Assembly (NCBI GenBank): GCA_015227615.1
Contig: JAALGZ010000037.1
Span: 62,001-126,000 of the forward strand
Direction of reading: 5' to 3'
Length of the DNA stretch: 64,000 nucleotides
From: Labyrinthula sp. Ha
Taxonomy: Eukaryota > Sar > Bigyra > Labyrinthulida > Labyrinthulaceae
Shown: positions 12,301 to 25,200 of the stretch, piece after piece
How the letters are laid out: every line of letters starts with the position of its first letter
Numbering within the stretch: position 1 is the stretch's first letter
Program-made: the position numbers and the translations under genes
Notes under the pieces: generated by a model
Seen by the model: only the letters and a program-made list of their open reading frames with translations
What the model was told of the DNA's origin: nothing
Databases searched by the model: none

Positions 12301-15300
12301 TAATTGAGTCATATATCCAATTTAGAATGCCTTATGTTTTTGACCCCATGACAAAGGCATCTGTTTTTTCCTTCTTGGATCGCTATTTGGACTCCTGGTT
12401 TATTTTTTTAAAGAATTTGACCCAGCCCGTGAATATATTAAGGAACTTTTTGCTGGAAAGTTTTTTCAAAATTTTTCATTGTTGTTTGTTAGCCTCGTTT
12501 TCCTATGGCCTTAAAGAAGATGTTGCGGGTTTAGGGCTTGATCAAGAAGGGCAAAGACTTAAAAAGGAAGGTCTAGAACTTGGCCCATTTTGCAAAGACT
12601 TTGAAATTAGCCTGCCAGAAGACATAGACTCCAATGATATTCTTTGTTTGGCGTGGTTCTCATTCATATGGGGTTGTGCAAGCACAGTAGATGATAGAGG
12701 TAGACTTGTCTTCAACCAATGGTTCAAGAATAAGATAGTCGAGGAAAATGTTGAACTGCCTTTCCTCTTAGACTCAACCTCTTCAGTTTACGATTACATG
12801 TATGACGTTAAGCAGCATTCTTGGATTCTCTGGATGAAGAGTGTTGAACCATATAGCTATGATAAGTCATTGAGCTTTGCTAACACTGTTGTTCCTACGA
12901 AAGAGAGTGTGTGTTACGCATTCCTTCTGGATACTCTAGTACCAAATGGAGTTCATGTCTTAATGAGTGGTCCAACAGGAACTGGTAAATCTGTTAATAT
13001 TAGTAAGTACCTTGGTAACATGGACATTGATACGTTCATACCACTGACTATGGCTTTTTCCGCACAGACCTCAGTAAATCAAACTCAAGATTTTCTAGAT
13101 TCCAAGATGGAAAAATTAAAGAGAGGAGTTTTTGGACCACCAAGTGGAAAGAGATTTGTAATATTTGTAGACGATTTGAATATGCCTCAAAGAGAGGAAT
13201 ACTTTGCTCAACCTCCTCTGGAGCTCCTACGTCAATACTTTGACTACTCTGGGTGGTACGATAGAAAAATTCTTTCATTTCGGAACATTGTGAACTGCTG
13301 TTTTTTGAGCGCAATGGGGCCTCCTGGGGGAGGCAGGAATGAAGTTTCCCAAAGAATTTTGCGCCATTTTTGTCTAATAAACTATGTAGAGACTTCAGAC
13401 AAATCTCTTTTTGTAATATTCCATACCATCTTGCAAAATTTTTTGTTACATAATGGGTTTAAAGAAAGCCTAACAAATGTGGCTGACAAAATAGTAAAGT
13501 CCAGTATAAATGTGTATTTCAGAATCAAAGAAAACCTTCTTCCAACTCCACAAAAAAGTTTTTATACCTTCAATCTTAGAGACATAAGTAAAGTTTTTCA
13601 AGGAACCCTTCTGGTTAAAGCCAGAAATTGTCCGCTTGATCTCGACCTCTTTAAGCTCTGGATTCATGAGATTAATAGAGTGTTTGGCGATAGATTAATT
13701 AATAATGAAGATAGAAATTGGTTCAGCAACTTACTTGGCAGCACTCTGGTAAACTTCATGCATACAGAACAGGATTTTGCAAACGAAATTTCCACGAACA
13801 AATTGCTTTGTTTTTCTGATATTCTGGACCCAGTTGGGAAAGAATACAAGTTTGTCCCAAGTGTCTCCTCTCTGATAGAGGCTGTGAACCAATACCTAAG
13901 TGATTATAATAGTGAGTCTCAAAAGCAAATGAACCTTAAGTTATTTACAGAGGCAGTTCTACATGTGTCTCGGATATGTAGGGTACTAGTTCAACCTGGA
14001 GGGAATGTACTTCTATTAGGTGTGGGTGGCTCTGGTAGGAAATCTTTAACTACTCTTTCCTGCTATGTCTGTGGTTTGGATTTATTTTTTATTACCATTA
14101 CCAAAACGTACAATCTTAAAGACTGGCGCGAAGATGTAAAATCATGTATCATGAATGCTGGTTTGAAGAAAAAGGGGACTGTTTTTCTGTTTGATGATAC
14201 GCAAATTGTATTCTCACAAATGTTAGAAGACCTTAATGGGCTACTTAATTCTGGTGATATACCAAACTTGTATGCCCCAGAGGAAATTGAGAAAATTGGC
14301 GAAGCTTGCCGACCTGATTGTGTTAAAGCCCAAATTGCACCCACTAAGCTTAATGTTTTTGCACAGTACCTTTCAAGGGTAAAGGATAATTTCCATTGTG
14401 TGACCTGCTTGAGTCCTGGAACTGAAGTTTTTCGGGATCGTGTTCGTATGTTCCCCTCCCTAGTGAACTGTTGCACCATAGATTGGTTTAATAGATGGCC
14501 CTCTGAAGCACTGAAAGCTGTAGGTTCTGGATTAGTAGCTGAGCAGGCTGGAAACCTTGAGTTGCACGAGTCCATTTATCCGAAATTAGTTGAAATGTTT
14601 CAAACTTTTCATTCTGATGTTGGTGTTTTTGCGGATAAATTCTTCGCGGAGACACGTAGAGCGGTTTATATTACTCCGACGTCCTTTCTCGAGCTTATAA
14701 AAACTTTTACGTCGTTGTATGTTTCCCAGAAACAGTTTGTCTTATTAAAAACTCGTCGGCTGGAGGTTGGAATGTTGAAACTTAGGGAAACAGAAGCTGT
14801 TGTTTCAGACTTGCAGAACGAACTTACGGAAATGCAACCAAAGTTAAAAGAAACTCAAATTGAGGTGGAAAAGATGATAAAAGTTATTGAAGTTGACAAG
14901 GTGGAGGCCGATGCAACAAAGGTCAAAGTTATACAAGAAGAGAAAATTGCAGGCATTAAGGCGAAGGAGACACAGGCAATAGCTGCATCTGCACAAGCTG
15001 AACTTGATGAAGCATTGCCTGCTTTGGATGAAGCTCTTAAATGTCTAAACAAACTTAAGAAGAGTGACTTAGATGAAGTAAGGAGCTTAAAGAAACCTCC
15101 AGCTGGTGTAAAGCTTACCATGGAGGTTGCTTGTATTATGTTCGTTATCAAACCCGATATGATCAAAGACCCAGATACTTTGGGTAAGAAAATCAAGGAT
15201 TATTGGGGTCCAGCACAGGCACAACTGCTAAATGATCCGAATAAATTATTGCTGCGATTATTCAACTTTGATAAGGACAACATCCCGGACAAGGTTATCT

Positions 15301-18300
15301 CACAGATGGATTCTTATATAGAAATGCCTGAGTTTACCCCTAAGGAAATCGAGAAGGCGTCAAAAGCATGCACTGCCATATGTATGTGGGCGACTGCAAT
15401 GTACAGCTACCATTACATCAAAATAAGTGTTGAGCCAAAAAAACAAAAGCTAAAAGCCGCGGAAGCTGAATTGAATATAACTTTGGAAAAATTAAAAGCA
15501 CAGAGGGATATTCTTGAAGAGGTTACAAGACGAATTAAAAGTCTAGAAGGAAGTTATAACCAGTCCCTACAGAAAAAAATTTCTCTCGCAGAGGATGTTG
15601 AGACCTGTTCCAATAGACTAGTTAGAGCAGAAAGTTTAATTGGAGGACTAAGCGGAGAGAAGGCTCGTTGGATAGAATTAATTGCGCAGTACAAGATGGA
15701 CCTTGAAAATCTGGTTGGAAATATTGTGTTGGCTGCTGGGAATATTGCCTATCTTGGACCCTTCACCTCAGCATTTAGGGAGGAGCTAAATACTCAATGG
15801 AAGTTGAAACTTCAGAGTTTAGATATTCCAAACTCCGGAGCATCTGCAAGTTTTGCTACCATTCTCGGTGATCCAGTTGAGATAAATAATTGGCAGGTTC
15901 TAGGTCTGCCGAGTGATGCTCTAAGCACGGAAAATGCTTTGGTTATTTTCAACTCTGAAAGATACTCGCTTATTATTGATCCTCAAAGTCAAGCGAACAA
16001 GTTCCTAAGAAACTTAGGAGCTCAAAGATCAGCAAAGCAAGATGCTGAGAGCAAAGAAAACACAAAGTCTGACTTGTTCGCAAGTGTTAAGGCTAATGGC
16101 AACAATTTGGTTCGCATGCTGGAAAGCAGTATGAGATTTGGGAAATGGCTGCTGCTAGAGGATGTGACTGAAAAAATAGATCCTGTATTAGATCCAGTTC
16201 TTCTTCGGCAATTTTTCATCCAAGATGGACAAAGAATGATTAAACTAGGGGAAAACGCGATTCCAGTGGATGATAACTTCAAATTGTTTCTGACAACTCG
16301 GTTATCCAATCCTCATTACCCCCCTGATGTTTCTGTCAAGATTACATTGATTAATTTTTGTATTACCTCAGATGGACTTGAAGAGCAACTGCTTGGACTA
16401 GCGATGAAAAATGAACTTCCAGAACTGGAAACAAAGAAGCAGTCCCTGTTGCAGGAAAATGCGGAAATGAACCTTAAGCTAAAAGAAATTGAGAATACCA
16501 TTCTTCACATGCTCTCTGCTTCTGAAGGGAACATATTAGATGATGTGGAGTTAATTGACGTGCTAAGTAAGTCCAAAGTCACTAGCCAGGAGATCATGAC
16601 GCGCGTGAAAGAAAGTAAAGTCATTCAAGGGGAAATTAACACCACTCGGGAGAACTTTCGTACCTTTGCCAAGCATTCTTCTAACCTCTTTTTTTGTGTC
16701 GCAAGCTTAAGACAGATTGAATCTATGTACGAATACTCGTTGCAATGGTTCAAGCAACTGTTTGTAAAGTCTATCTTTGTTGCTGAGCCGTGCGACAACT
16801 TTGGAGGTAGAACTACAAATCTTAAAAAATGTTTTACTTTTTTGTTGTTTGAGAATGTGTCAAGATCACTATTTGAGAAACACAAACTATTGTTTGCATT
16901 TCATTTATGTAATTGTATCCTTTCTCAGGTAGGTGAACTTTCTCAAGAGCAATATAGATTTTTACTCTCAGGACAAGTTTCAAAGTCAAACCCTGAAAAA
17001 TTAGTCAAACCAACGGAGAAACATCAGTGGCTCACAGAAATAATGTGCTTGGAACTGAATTTAGTCTTTTCGTTGGTAGAATTTGCTGAGGTGAAAAGAA
17101 GGTTTGTTGAAGAAATTAGTCACTGGAAAAATATCTACTTAAGTGAGAACTGTTACAAGGAGGAGTTCCCCCCTTCCGGCACCAAATTAACTTTGCTCGA
17201 AAAGATGTGTATGATAAGGTGCTTGAGACCTGATAAAGTCGGCGATGCGTGTGTTCACTACATAAGTGAAAAACTTGATGCTAGGTTTGTTGAATCACTC
17301 CCATTTGATCTTTCGAAGAGCTTCTCAGCAAGCGATGTCTTCACACCATTGATACTTCTATTAAGCGCAGGATCTGATCCCACTAAAGATTTCTATGATT
17401 TTGCTAATTCTGTAGGCTTTGGTGAGAAAGTAATGGCAATTAGTCTAGGGCAAGGGCAAGGACCAGTTGCGGAAAGAATGATTGAAGAATCAAGGAAAAA
17501 TGGAAGTTGGGTTTTGCTTCAAAATTGTCACTTGTGTGCTAGTTGGTTAGAAACACTAGAACGGAAAATCGAAGAAGTGGATAAAGATAACACTAATGAA
17601 AATTATAGGTTATGGTTGACTACTATGCCATTGGCATCCTTCCCTGTTGCTATCCTCCAAAATGGAATTAAAATCACCAAAGAACCGCCTCAAGGGCTAA
17701 AGTTTAATCTAAAAGCGGTATATCACAAGTTCACAGACTCCGAGCTAACCCTTCAAGATTGGGGAGAGCTATTAACAGATGATGACGTTAATAATTACAA
17801 CAAGTTGCTTTTTGGTTTATGTTTTTTCCACGCACTAATTCAAGAAAGAAGAAAGTTTGGTCCTTTGGGTTGGAATATTCCTTATGAGTTTAATGACACT
17901 GATTTAGATATTTCAATGAAGCAATTGAATAGCTACATGAAGGAATATCGAGAAGGAATCCCTTTTGAGGTCTTGAATTTTTTAACGAGCTACATTAATT
18001 ACGGTGGTCGTGTTACAGATGCTATAGATCTCAGAACAATAGACAGAATTCTTAAGACTTTTTACTGTAAGAAAATTCTATTAGAGTCATATATCTTTTC
18101 ACCTTCTGGTGTCTATAAAAGTGTAATGGTTAACGAAGACAATCCCAAAGGATCAATTCTTGATCAAATAGAGAAGCTTCCTTTGGTCTCAGAACCAGAA
18201 ATATTTTTTCTACATAAGAATGCAAACATAACTTTTGCGCTAAACAATAGTGTAGAACTACTAGAAAACTTGATGGCATTACAGAGTCAAGGTTCAAGCA

Positions 18301-19253
18301 AAGGAGCATCAAACCGTGAAGAAATTGTCTTGGGTGAAATTGATCTAGTTGATGAATGGCTGAAGAAAACTCTTGTTGACCTTGATTATATTTGCTTGAA
18401 GTTTCCAACAGATTATCATGAGTCAATGAACACTGTGCTTAATCAGGAGTCGGCCAGGGTATTAAGACTTGTTGAAACAATGAAGAGCAACCTCGAGAAT
18501 TTGAAGAAAGCACTGAAGGGAATATCGGTTCTTTCTACAGATTTAGATGAGATGGCCTCCAGTATTTTTATGCAGAAGGTTCCTGGTCCATGGGAATCGG
18601 TCAGTTATCCCAGTTTGAAGCCATGGAGACCTTGGTTAGTTGATCTTAGACAAAGAATAGCATTTTTTGATAAGTGGGTAGAAAATGGAACTCCAAAAAC
18701 TTTTTGGATCTCTAGTTTCTTTTTCCCTCAAGCTTTTCTTACTGGACAACTTCAAAACTATGCTAGAAGAAACAAACTTCCTATAGATACTGTCAGCTAT
18801 GGTTTCAACATCATGAAAGAATCAAAAGGCTTTATTGAAAAAAACTACTCGACAGTATTAAAGAGTATTGGTTTCCAAGATTCTGTTTTGGATGGTTGTT
18901 TTGTTCATGGATTGTTTATGGAAGGTGGAAGGTTTGATTTGGAAAACATGACCGTGACATCTAGCAGGGAGAGAGAATTGTATACAGATATGCCAGTTAT
19001 TCACTTTGAGGCAATAAGAGAAAGAGTTCCTCCAATAAAAAATATATATCTTTGTCCTATATATAAAATTTTATCAAGAAGAGGAACCCTTTCAACAACA
19101 GGACATAGCACTAACTTTGTAATGTGGATAGAACTTCCCAGTAAAGTGAAAGATAGTGAAGAATCAGCGGCTTGTATTAATAATGTAGGTAGAGTAGATG
19201 ATGATAGATGGATAAAAGCTGGAGTTGCTGCTTTCTGTTCTTTACGTTATTAA
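6318..19253 (+). CDS. Dynein heavy chain, single-headed axonemal inner-arm type
   Basis: Three exons (6318-10930, 10960-12080, 12109-19253) give 4,292 residues; the introns are 29 and 28 nt. Residues 1-1500 are tail and linker. AAA1 has [13 protein letters not shown] (from residue 1538, completed by intron 1 removal). AAA2 has GPSGGGKT (about 1820) and the FDGPVDAIWIEN Walker B region joined by intron 2 removal. AAA3 has GPTGTGKS (about 2197) and AAA4 has GVGGSGRKS (about 2549). The stalk and microtubule-binding domain span about 2825-3060, followed by AAA5, AAA6 and a C-terminal domain with [14 protein letters not shown]. Dynein heavy chains are minus-end microtubule motors. VLSVVAQQI in AAA1 and the C-terminal [14 protein letters not shown] fit the DNAH1/3/6/7/12 inner-arm group, and the length fits too. 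This implies a motile flagellum. A lysine-rich insertion ([10 protein letters not shown], about 1460) precedes AAA1. Codon use is visibly less AT-biased than in the neighbouring genes. Confidence 0.96.
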
Positions 19254-22200
19254 ATTTATTTAAATAAATTTGTGATAGAATGTAATATATTATAATATAA
19301 TATAATTGAATCGTAAGAAAAATTTCAAAATATATAAAAGAGAAATAATATATATAAATGATATTCTTTCAAAGATTTCTCTAGTCTACTTGGAAAAATA
19401 ATATCCTTGGTTAAATTAAATACTAAAAAGCATAAGTAAAAAATCAGAAAAAGAAGAAAAGTCACAGATAAAAATTTTTGTGATAGATAAGCAAAACTAC
19501 ATACTAGACTAAAAATAAGTTTATATTTCGTTAAATGGGTGATTTTACAGATATATTATTGAAATATCTACAAATATTTTAAAGGAAAACTTACAACCAT
19601 TTAAGAGACGCTCAAGAATAAAGGTATCTTATTTAACAAGAAACCACAGACTGAATACAGGTTATTGGAGCTAAGTTCAAATGCAGCAAAATATTTTAAA
19701 TTAACATACGAGGAAGAAACTTAACAGACTTAGGAATATTTCTATTATCAAATCCAAAATGGATATTCCAACAACACAAGTTTCAAGATTGGAAACAAAG
19801 CTAAGATTGTATATCTTAACCATGTAGCAGTTTTCAGGTAGAACAATAAAAAACCTCAATATACTGCCCCAAAAAATTAAGATATAAACAGAAGAAAGTT
19901 TAAAACAGTAGGGTAGATAGCGAGCTTAAGGAATTGTTGGAGGTCTCTGGGGTCAGGGTGTTGTTATTGCTTAGTGCGTATAAGATACAGCTCTCAGAAT
20001 TTATGTTCAAAACGTGTTCATTTTGATTATATTCTTTTTAGTAAATAAGACTCGTTTTTGTTTATTTCTAGGCATCACCATATTTTTAAAAATATTCAAA
20101 TCAAAAGTTCAACAAACCATGGTACATGCAGTACGCTTTAAGTAAGATTCCATTTAATGAACGATTGAGTAAGTTCATTTTAAGAATATTTATTTATCCA
20201 TATAATTTTTCCTTGGAGCTGGGCTAGAGCTTTACAAATATTATATGAAATAAAAGAGTTCCTTTTTTGTAGATGCTGTCGCTTGAGGGCAGGGTGTAAC
20301 GATTATTACCGGAAAAACTCACGTTAATGAAAGGTGCATAAAGTAAGAATGGATTAGAATTTTCAGGGTATGAGTCTATTTCCTTAGGTTCAGTTCTATT
20401 TGAGTATGAGCAAGACTTCCGTTTCTACTTACCTTTAACTTTCTCAGAGGCAGAACCATTGATGCAGAGTTCTTAGAAAGGGATATACCTACATTAGAAA
20501 GTTCCCATCGGTGTTTTTTCTCAATGTGTTTGTTATTCTAATGACAGTCGCATATACTTTTCTGCATCCATCATCTGTACTATTTTGAGACTCTTAGCAT
20601 AAGGATCTAGAAAAAGATTTTAATTATTATTATTCTAGTCAAGGCTCTCTAGTAGCTCTGGTGTGTTTGATTTGAGAAACTTTGAGATTGACGTGTAAAG
20701 CTATGTCTTTAGAGCTTTTAGCACAATCAAGCTGGTTCAAACCTGATTCAAAGAAATGATTTCTAATAAAGCTCCAAAGTGGCAATAAAATATCATCACA
20801 TATACTACATCTAGCTTAATAAATATTGGTGCAAAATGTAGACAAGAAATATTAAGGTTTATCCAAGTAGCAAATATATATACTCTTCAAGTATCTGATT
20901 AATCTCCATTTTTATATGAAGTTGAAACTCAGTTATGAATGATTTCACTTCCCCTCTTGCAATCTATATTTTATCTATCCGTTCTAAAAAATAAACAGTC
21001 ATCCAACTGTTTAATCTATATGGTTATGATCGCTACTAACCATTTTGAAGTATTCTTTCCATCGGAGATGAGTTTCTATAAAGCTTTCTTGGGTGTTTGT
21101 TTGCACTCCTCAACGTTCTAGTTATCGTATGAAATTAGGTTATCAAGACTTCATCCTTTTTATTTGAATAGATTAAGTATCGTCATTTAAAATTTGAATT
21201 AGCCCTCTGAATGTGTTACGTAAAATTATTTGAAAGAATTAAATGTTTTTACACATAGGCCTGCCATTTTCTTTACTTATCTTCATATATATATAAAATT
21301 TTTTCGGACAAAATCCCAGAAAAAACTGGGAGTATTTAAACGAAGTATTGTCAAAGAACAGTATTGGATGCGGAATTTTTTCTCATAGTTTCATTTAATC
21401 GTTCTATGAAATTCCTTCACTTAGTGCCTCTTATGTCCCTCCAACCTGAGGAAAAAGAAGTTTTAACACGTTTGGCACATGGAGCATGAGTTCATTGAGA
21501 TTGTATACCGATATCACAATACCCAAAGATCAAGTAAACATTCTCACTTCAGCAAAATTTAGCCCAATACCTTTGAACCCTATAAGACGTGAAGCTGAAA
21601 TTTAGCTCGCATTGGCATATGGCTGAAAACAATTGTCTTGAAAAAAAATTAACATGTCCCAGAAATGTCATAATAAGGTTGTCGCGTGATAGCCCGTTGG
21701 CAGCACCTATTTGTATTGATTACGAATATGTATTTTCTAGTTTTTTCTGGAATTATTGAACAATAAATATTTGAACATTTCTTATGACTAATCTGCTGAG
21801 CATGTATTAAGCTTACCATCTTTAAATCGAAAAGTGCATCCTGTTTTCATTGAATCTTAAATATTAATGTTTTCTACGTTTTCCTGCTTCTCTAGATTTT
21901 CTTAATTCATATTTAAGGAAATCTTTGTTGGGCTAAATCAATTGAAACGTCAGTTTATTATAGCCTTTATGGCTGTTATTTGTATCTGATAACCATTGGC
22001 ATCTGTTTATCTTCATATTTTCCAGGTTTTTTTCTTCAGCACAAGATAGATTTCTAGTTTTCTTTACTTCAACTTGATTTATCTGATTAACCTTCTAAAA
22101 TGCTATTGCCTCGGGCTTCCAAAAAAGATAATCTTGACGTTTAATCTAAAAGTATGAGGTCCTTAGAAATTTGAAATTTACAGTCTATTTTGATAATCTT

Positions 22201-25200
22201 CTTCGGGTAAGACCAGTAATTCTCTGTGTCTCTTCCTATAAGAATCAGTAGAGCCAAGTATTTTCTAACATAAATCCGTTTGCAATAAGTTTCTAAATTG
22301 GATAGGACACTTATTCGTGGTTGGGATTCCATTGCAGTAATCACTCTTGTAGTCGAGATATTTTCTATGCTCCGGACCTTTACTTCTTCTATTTATACCT
22401 TCCTCGAACCTTCTGATCTACCTGTCAGTTGCAATTCATTTTCTCTATAAGTTTGAGTTTAATGATCCGAAATCCTAAAGCTCGCTTCCTAGGAAAGCCT
22501 ATTTTAGACTTCCCCCTAAGAACCGGGCTTTGTTAAAGAAGGAAACAATATTATGTTCATCCAATCATCTATTAGTCCCACTAACATCTACTTCATTTGC
22601 TTTCTTCATCGAACAAAGATATATTAAACTATGTCGTTAATTTTATCTGATGATCTTATTCCAATACATATTCAAACCATACAGTTATTTTATCCCGCCA
22701 CTTTGTCTTATTCTCTGTAGATCTTCAATTCTTTTGATCTCCTCTACATCTGGGGCCAATCATACTGCTTATGACTTTGCATCAAAGCAACAAGATTTTC
22801 TTAACAAAAATTTTCACGATCCTAAAAACTCCGCTTATAAAGAGAATCAGAGTTATTATTTAGTCCATAAGCTGAATCTCAGCTACATGGCCATCTGGGA
22901 ATTCTTTATTGTAGATTTTGCTGGTGTCGAATGTTTATATATGGTCGCATTGCCTAGCTACACAAAGTTCAAGTTTAATTCCTGAAATTAAACGAGTATA
23001 ATGGTGCAACCTATTATAAATCCATTTTCGATACCAAGTAACCTAATCATACTAAGGATATGCTCTTGTTGGTACCATTACCGTGATTATGGAACTTATT
23101 GTTAGTTCCTTGGTCAGTACTGGATGTCCCTTCAGTCCCCAAAACGAAATATAAAATAAAATAAATAACACAAAAATATAGATCATGATAAAATAATTAG
23201 TGAATCAACGGTTGTGCTACCAATAAGTTCAAAGCATTTCAGATAAGATTTATCATGAAGTGATATGTGTATTTAGAAACTTGAAAAAGGAGTTTTAAGC
23301 CAGGGAGCAGTTTTATGCCTTGAATATAGCTATCTCACCGGTGCAGGTGTTGTGAACTATGCATCCAAAAAAACTAGTGTTGATGCTCTTATAGGGATAT
23401 ACGACAGATAATCAGTAAAGCTAACCAAAAGCACGGCTTGTAAAGGGCTTAGAGTTGCTAGCTAAATACATGGTGTGGGTTGTTATTAACTCAAAACCTG
23501 AAATAAGTGTAGGGACCCTGTTTTGGTAAAAGTAGATAATCCATTTCTTAATTTTAAAACTGATTAAAATCTACAAAAGTACAATAATGTAATATTTACT
23601 AACAATATGCATAGATTGAGTAAAACAGAACAATAATATAGAGAAAGGTATATCAGTAAGCATTACTCAGTTATCAACATAGAAAAAAATATATACGTAA
23701 CATTGTTCTTTAAGCCTATCTCTTGGACTAAGGACATGTAAGTGTTATAAGGCCAATTAAGATTTTTTAGTATCTTGTTTTGATTTGATTTGAAAGAGTA
23801 CGGTTAAATATTTTTTTTAGATTTGAAGGATAAGGGTTGGTGTTGCAATTGTTTTGGTTAAATGTTTAAGAATGATGCTGTTACGTTTGTCTTGCGATGC
23901 CATTCTATGGCTCCGTGTGCATTTTGTGTATTCTACAAGGAATTTAGTCTATTTCCATTGGGTGTGTGAAGGAGAAAAGGTAGTATGTCCTAAAACCAGA
24001 AAGTCACTGTTTGTCATTGCTTGTAATTTTGTAGCGTTTACTAAATATGATTTATGAAATTCAGATATGCCGTATTCCCTTGGACTCTTGAATGTTTGTG
24101 GAGTATAAGAATATTGGTGAAATTCTTGTATACTTGGCCTCGCAGAATACATATTATGTTTCCTTGCGTAGACAAAAGCTTTTGCCAACTTGAATTTGAC
24201 TTGGTGAGAAATTGTGAGCTTTATGACAACAGGATTCAGGTCCTGCTAGTTTAAAAATGGAGTCAAAATTAAGCTTTGTTTGTTTATGTTCTTGGCCAGC
24301 TTAGTTCTATGCAGCATTAACAATAAGTAGTACCAATAAGGGTTTTTATTCTTTTAATTACATATTTCTTTTGTTTTCTATTTTCTTGAACTCACTTTTA
24401 TAGTATATGTACTATGAATGCTCTATTACTAGCAATTTTCTATGATATTCTCTTAATTAAACAGTTTCTTTATCTCAAATCTCTTATTTTACATAATATA
24501 TTTCAATTTTTACTATTCTAAGATATCCAGGTCACCTTCAAGTTTAATTACACTGGTTGCTGGGTTTGTAGTAATCAATTTATTGGAGCGGAGAAAATAC
24601 TTGGCTATTCCTATCTCTAATGAGTAATTTACCTTTTCTTATTATACATAATTTAGGCTATTATTAACACCCTTACATAGTTCTTCTTAGTTTCTACTTT
24701 GGGCTTATTTTATCGACGGAATTATTTAATTTGAAGTTACCTGCTAATAAATATATCCTCGGAACAATAATTGAATTTTTTATTCCTTGAGAGCACATTT
24801 TAACACACAAGTACTTATAGTCTTCGACCATTTGGACTAATTCTACCTACATTATATTGTTTTCCATCTATGGTTAGATTCGCTAAATATCTCATTTGAC
24901 ATATTTTATAGCTAAACTTTAACTTGATATGTACTTGAGTGAAAAGTCATGAAACAAGAGTTCGATTTTAAGCAAAATCACCTACTTTTTCTCTGAAACA
25001 AGATACCAGGGTAACTGATAATAGACCCGATAGCTTTCTAAATCATTCCAATTTCAGTTGTTACAACTGCATTAAAATTTTTTCTACCGGAAAGAGTCTG
25101 CGGCAAACGGATGTTAAAAAATGAAAGGTGAAAAACCATTTAGCCAAACAAGGGTCTTATAGAACTATTGGTGTCGCAACATTCATGGCAGCAGGGATTT

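Noticed and set aside
22650-22985. 111-codon plus-strand frame
   Set aside because: Hydrophobic and low-information, no recognised motif; frames this long are expected by chance in tens of kb at this base composition.
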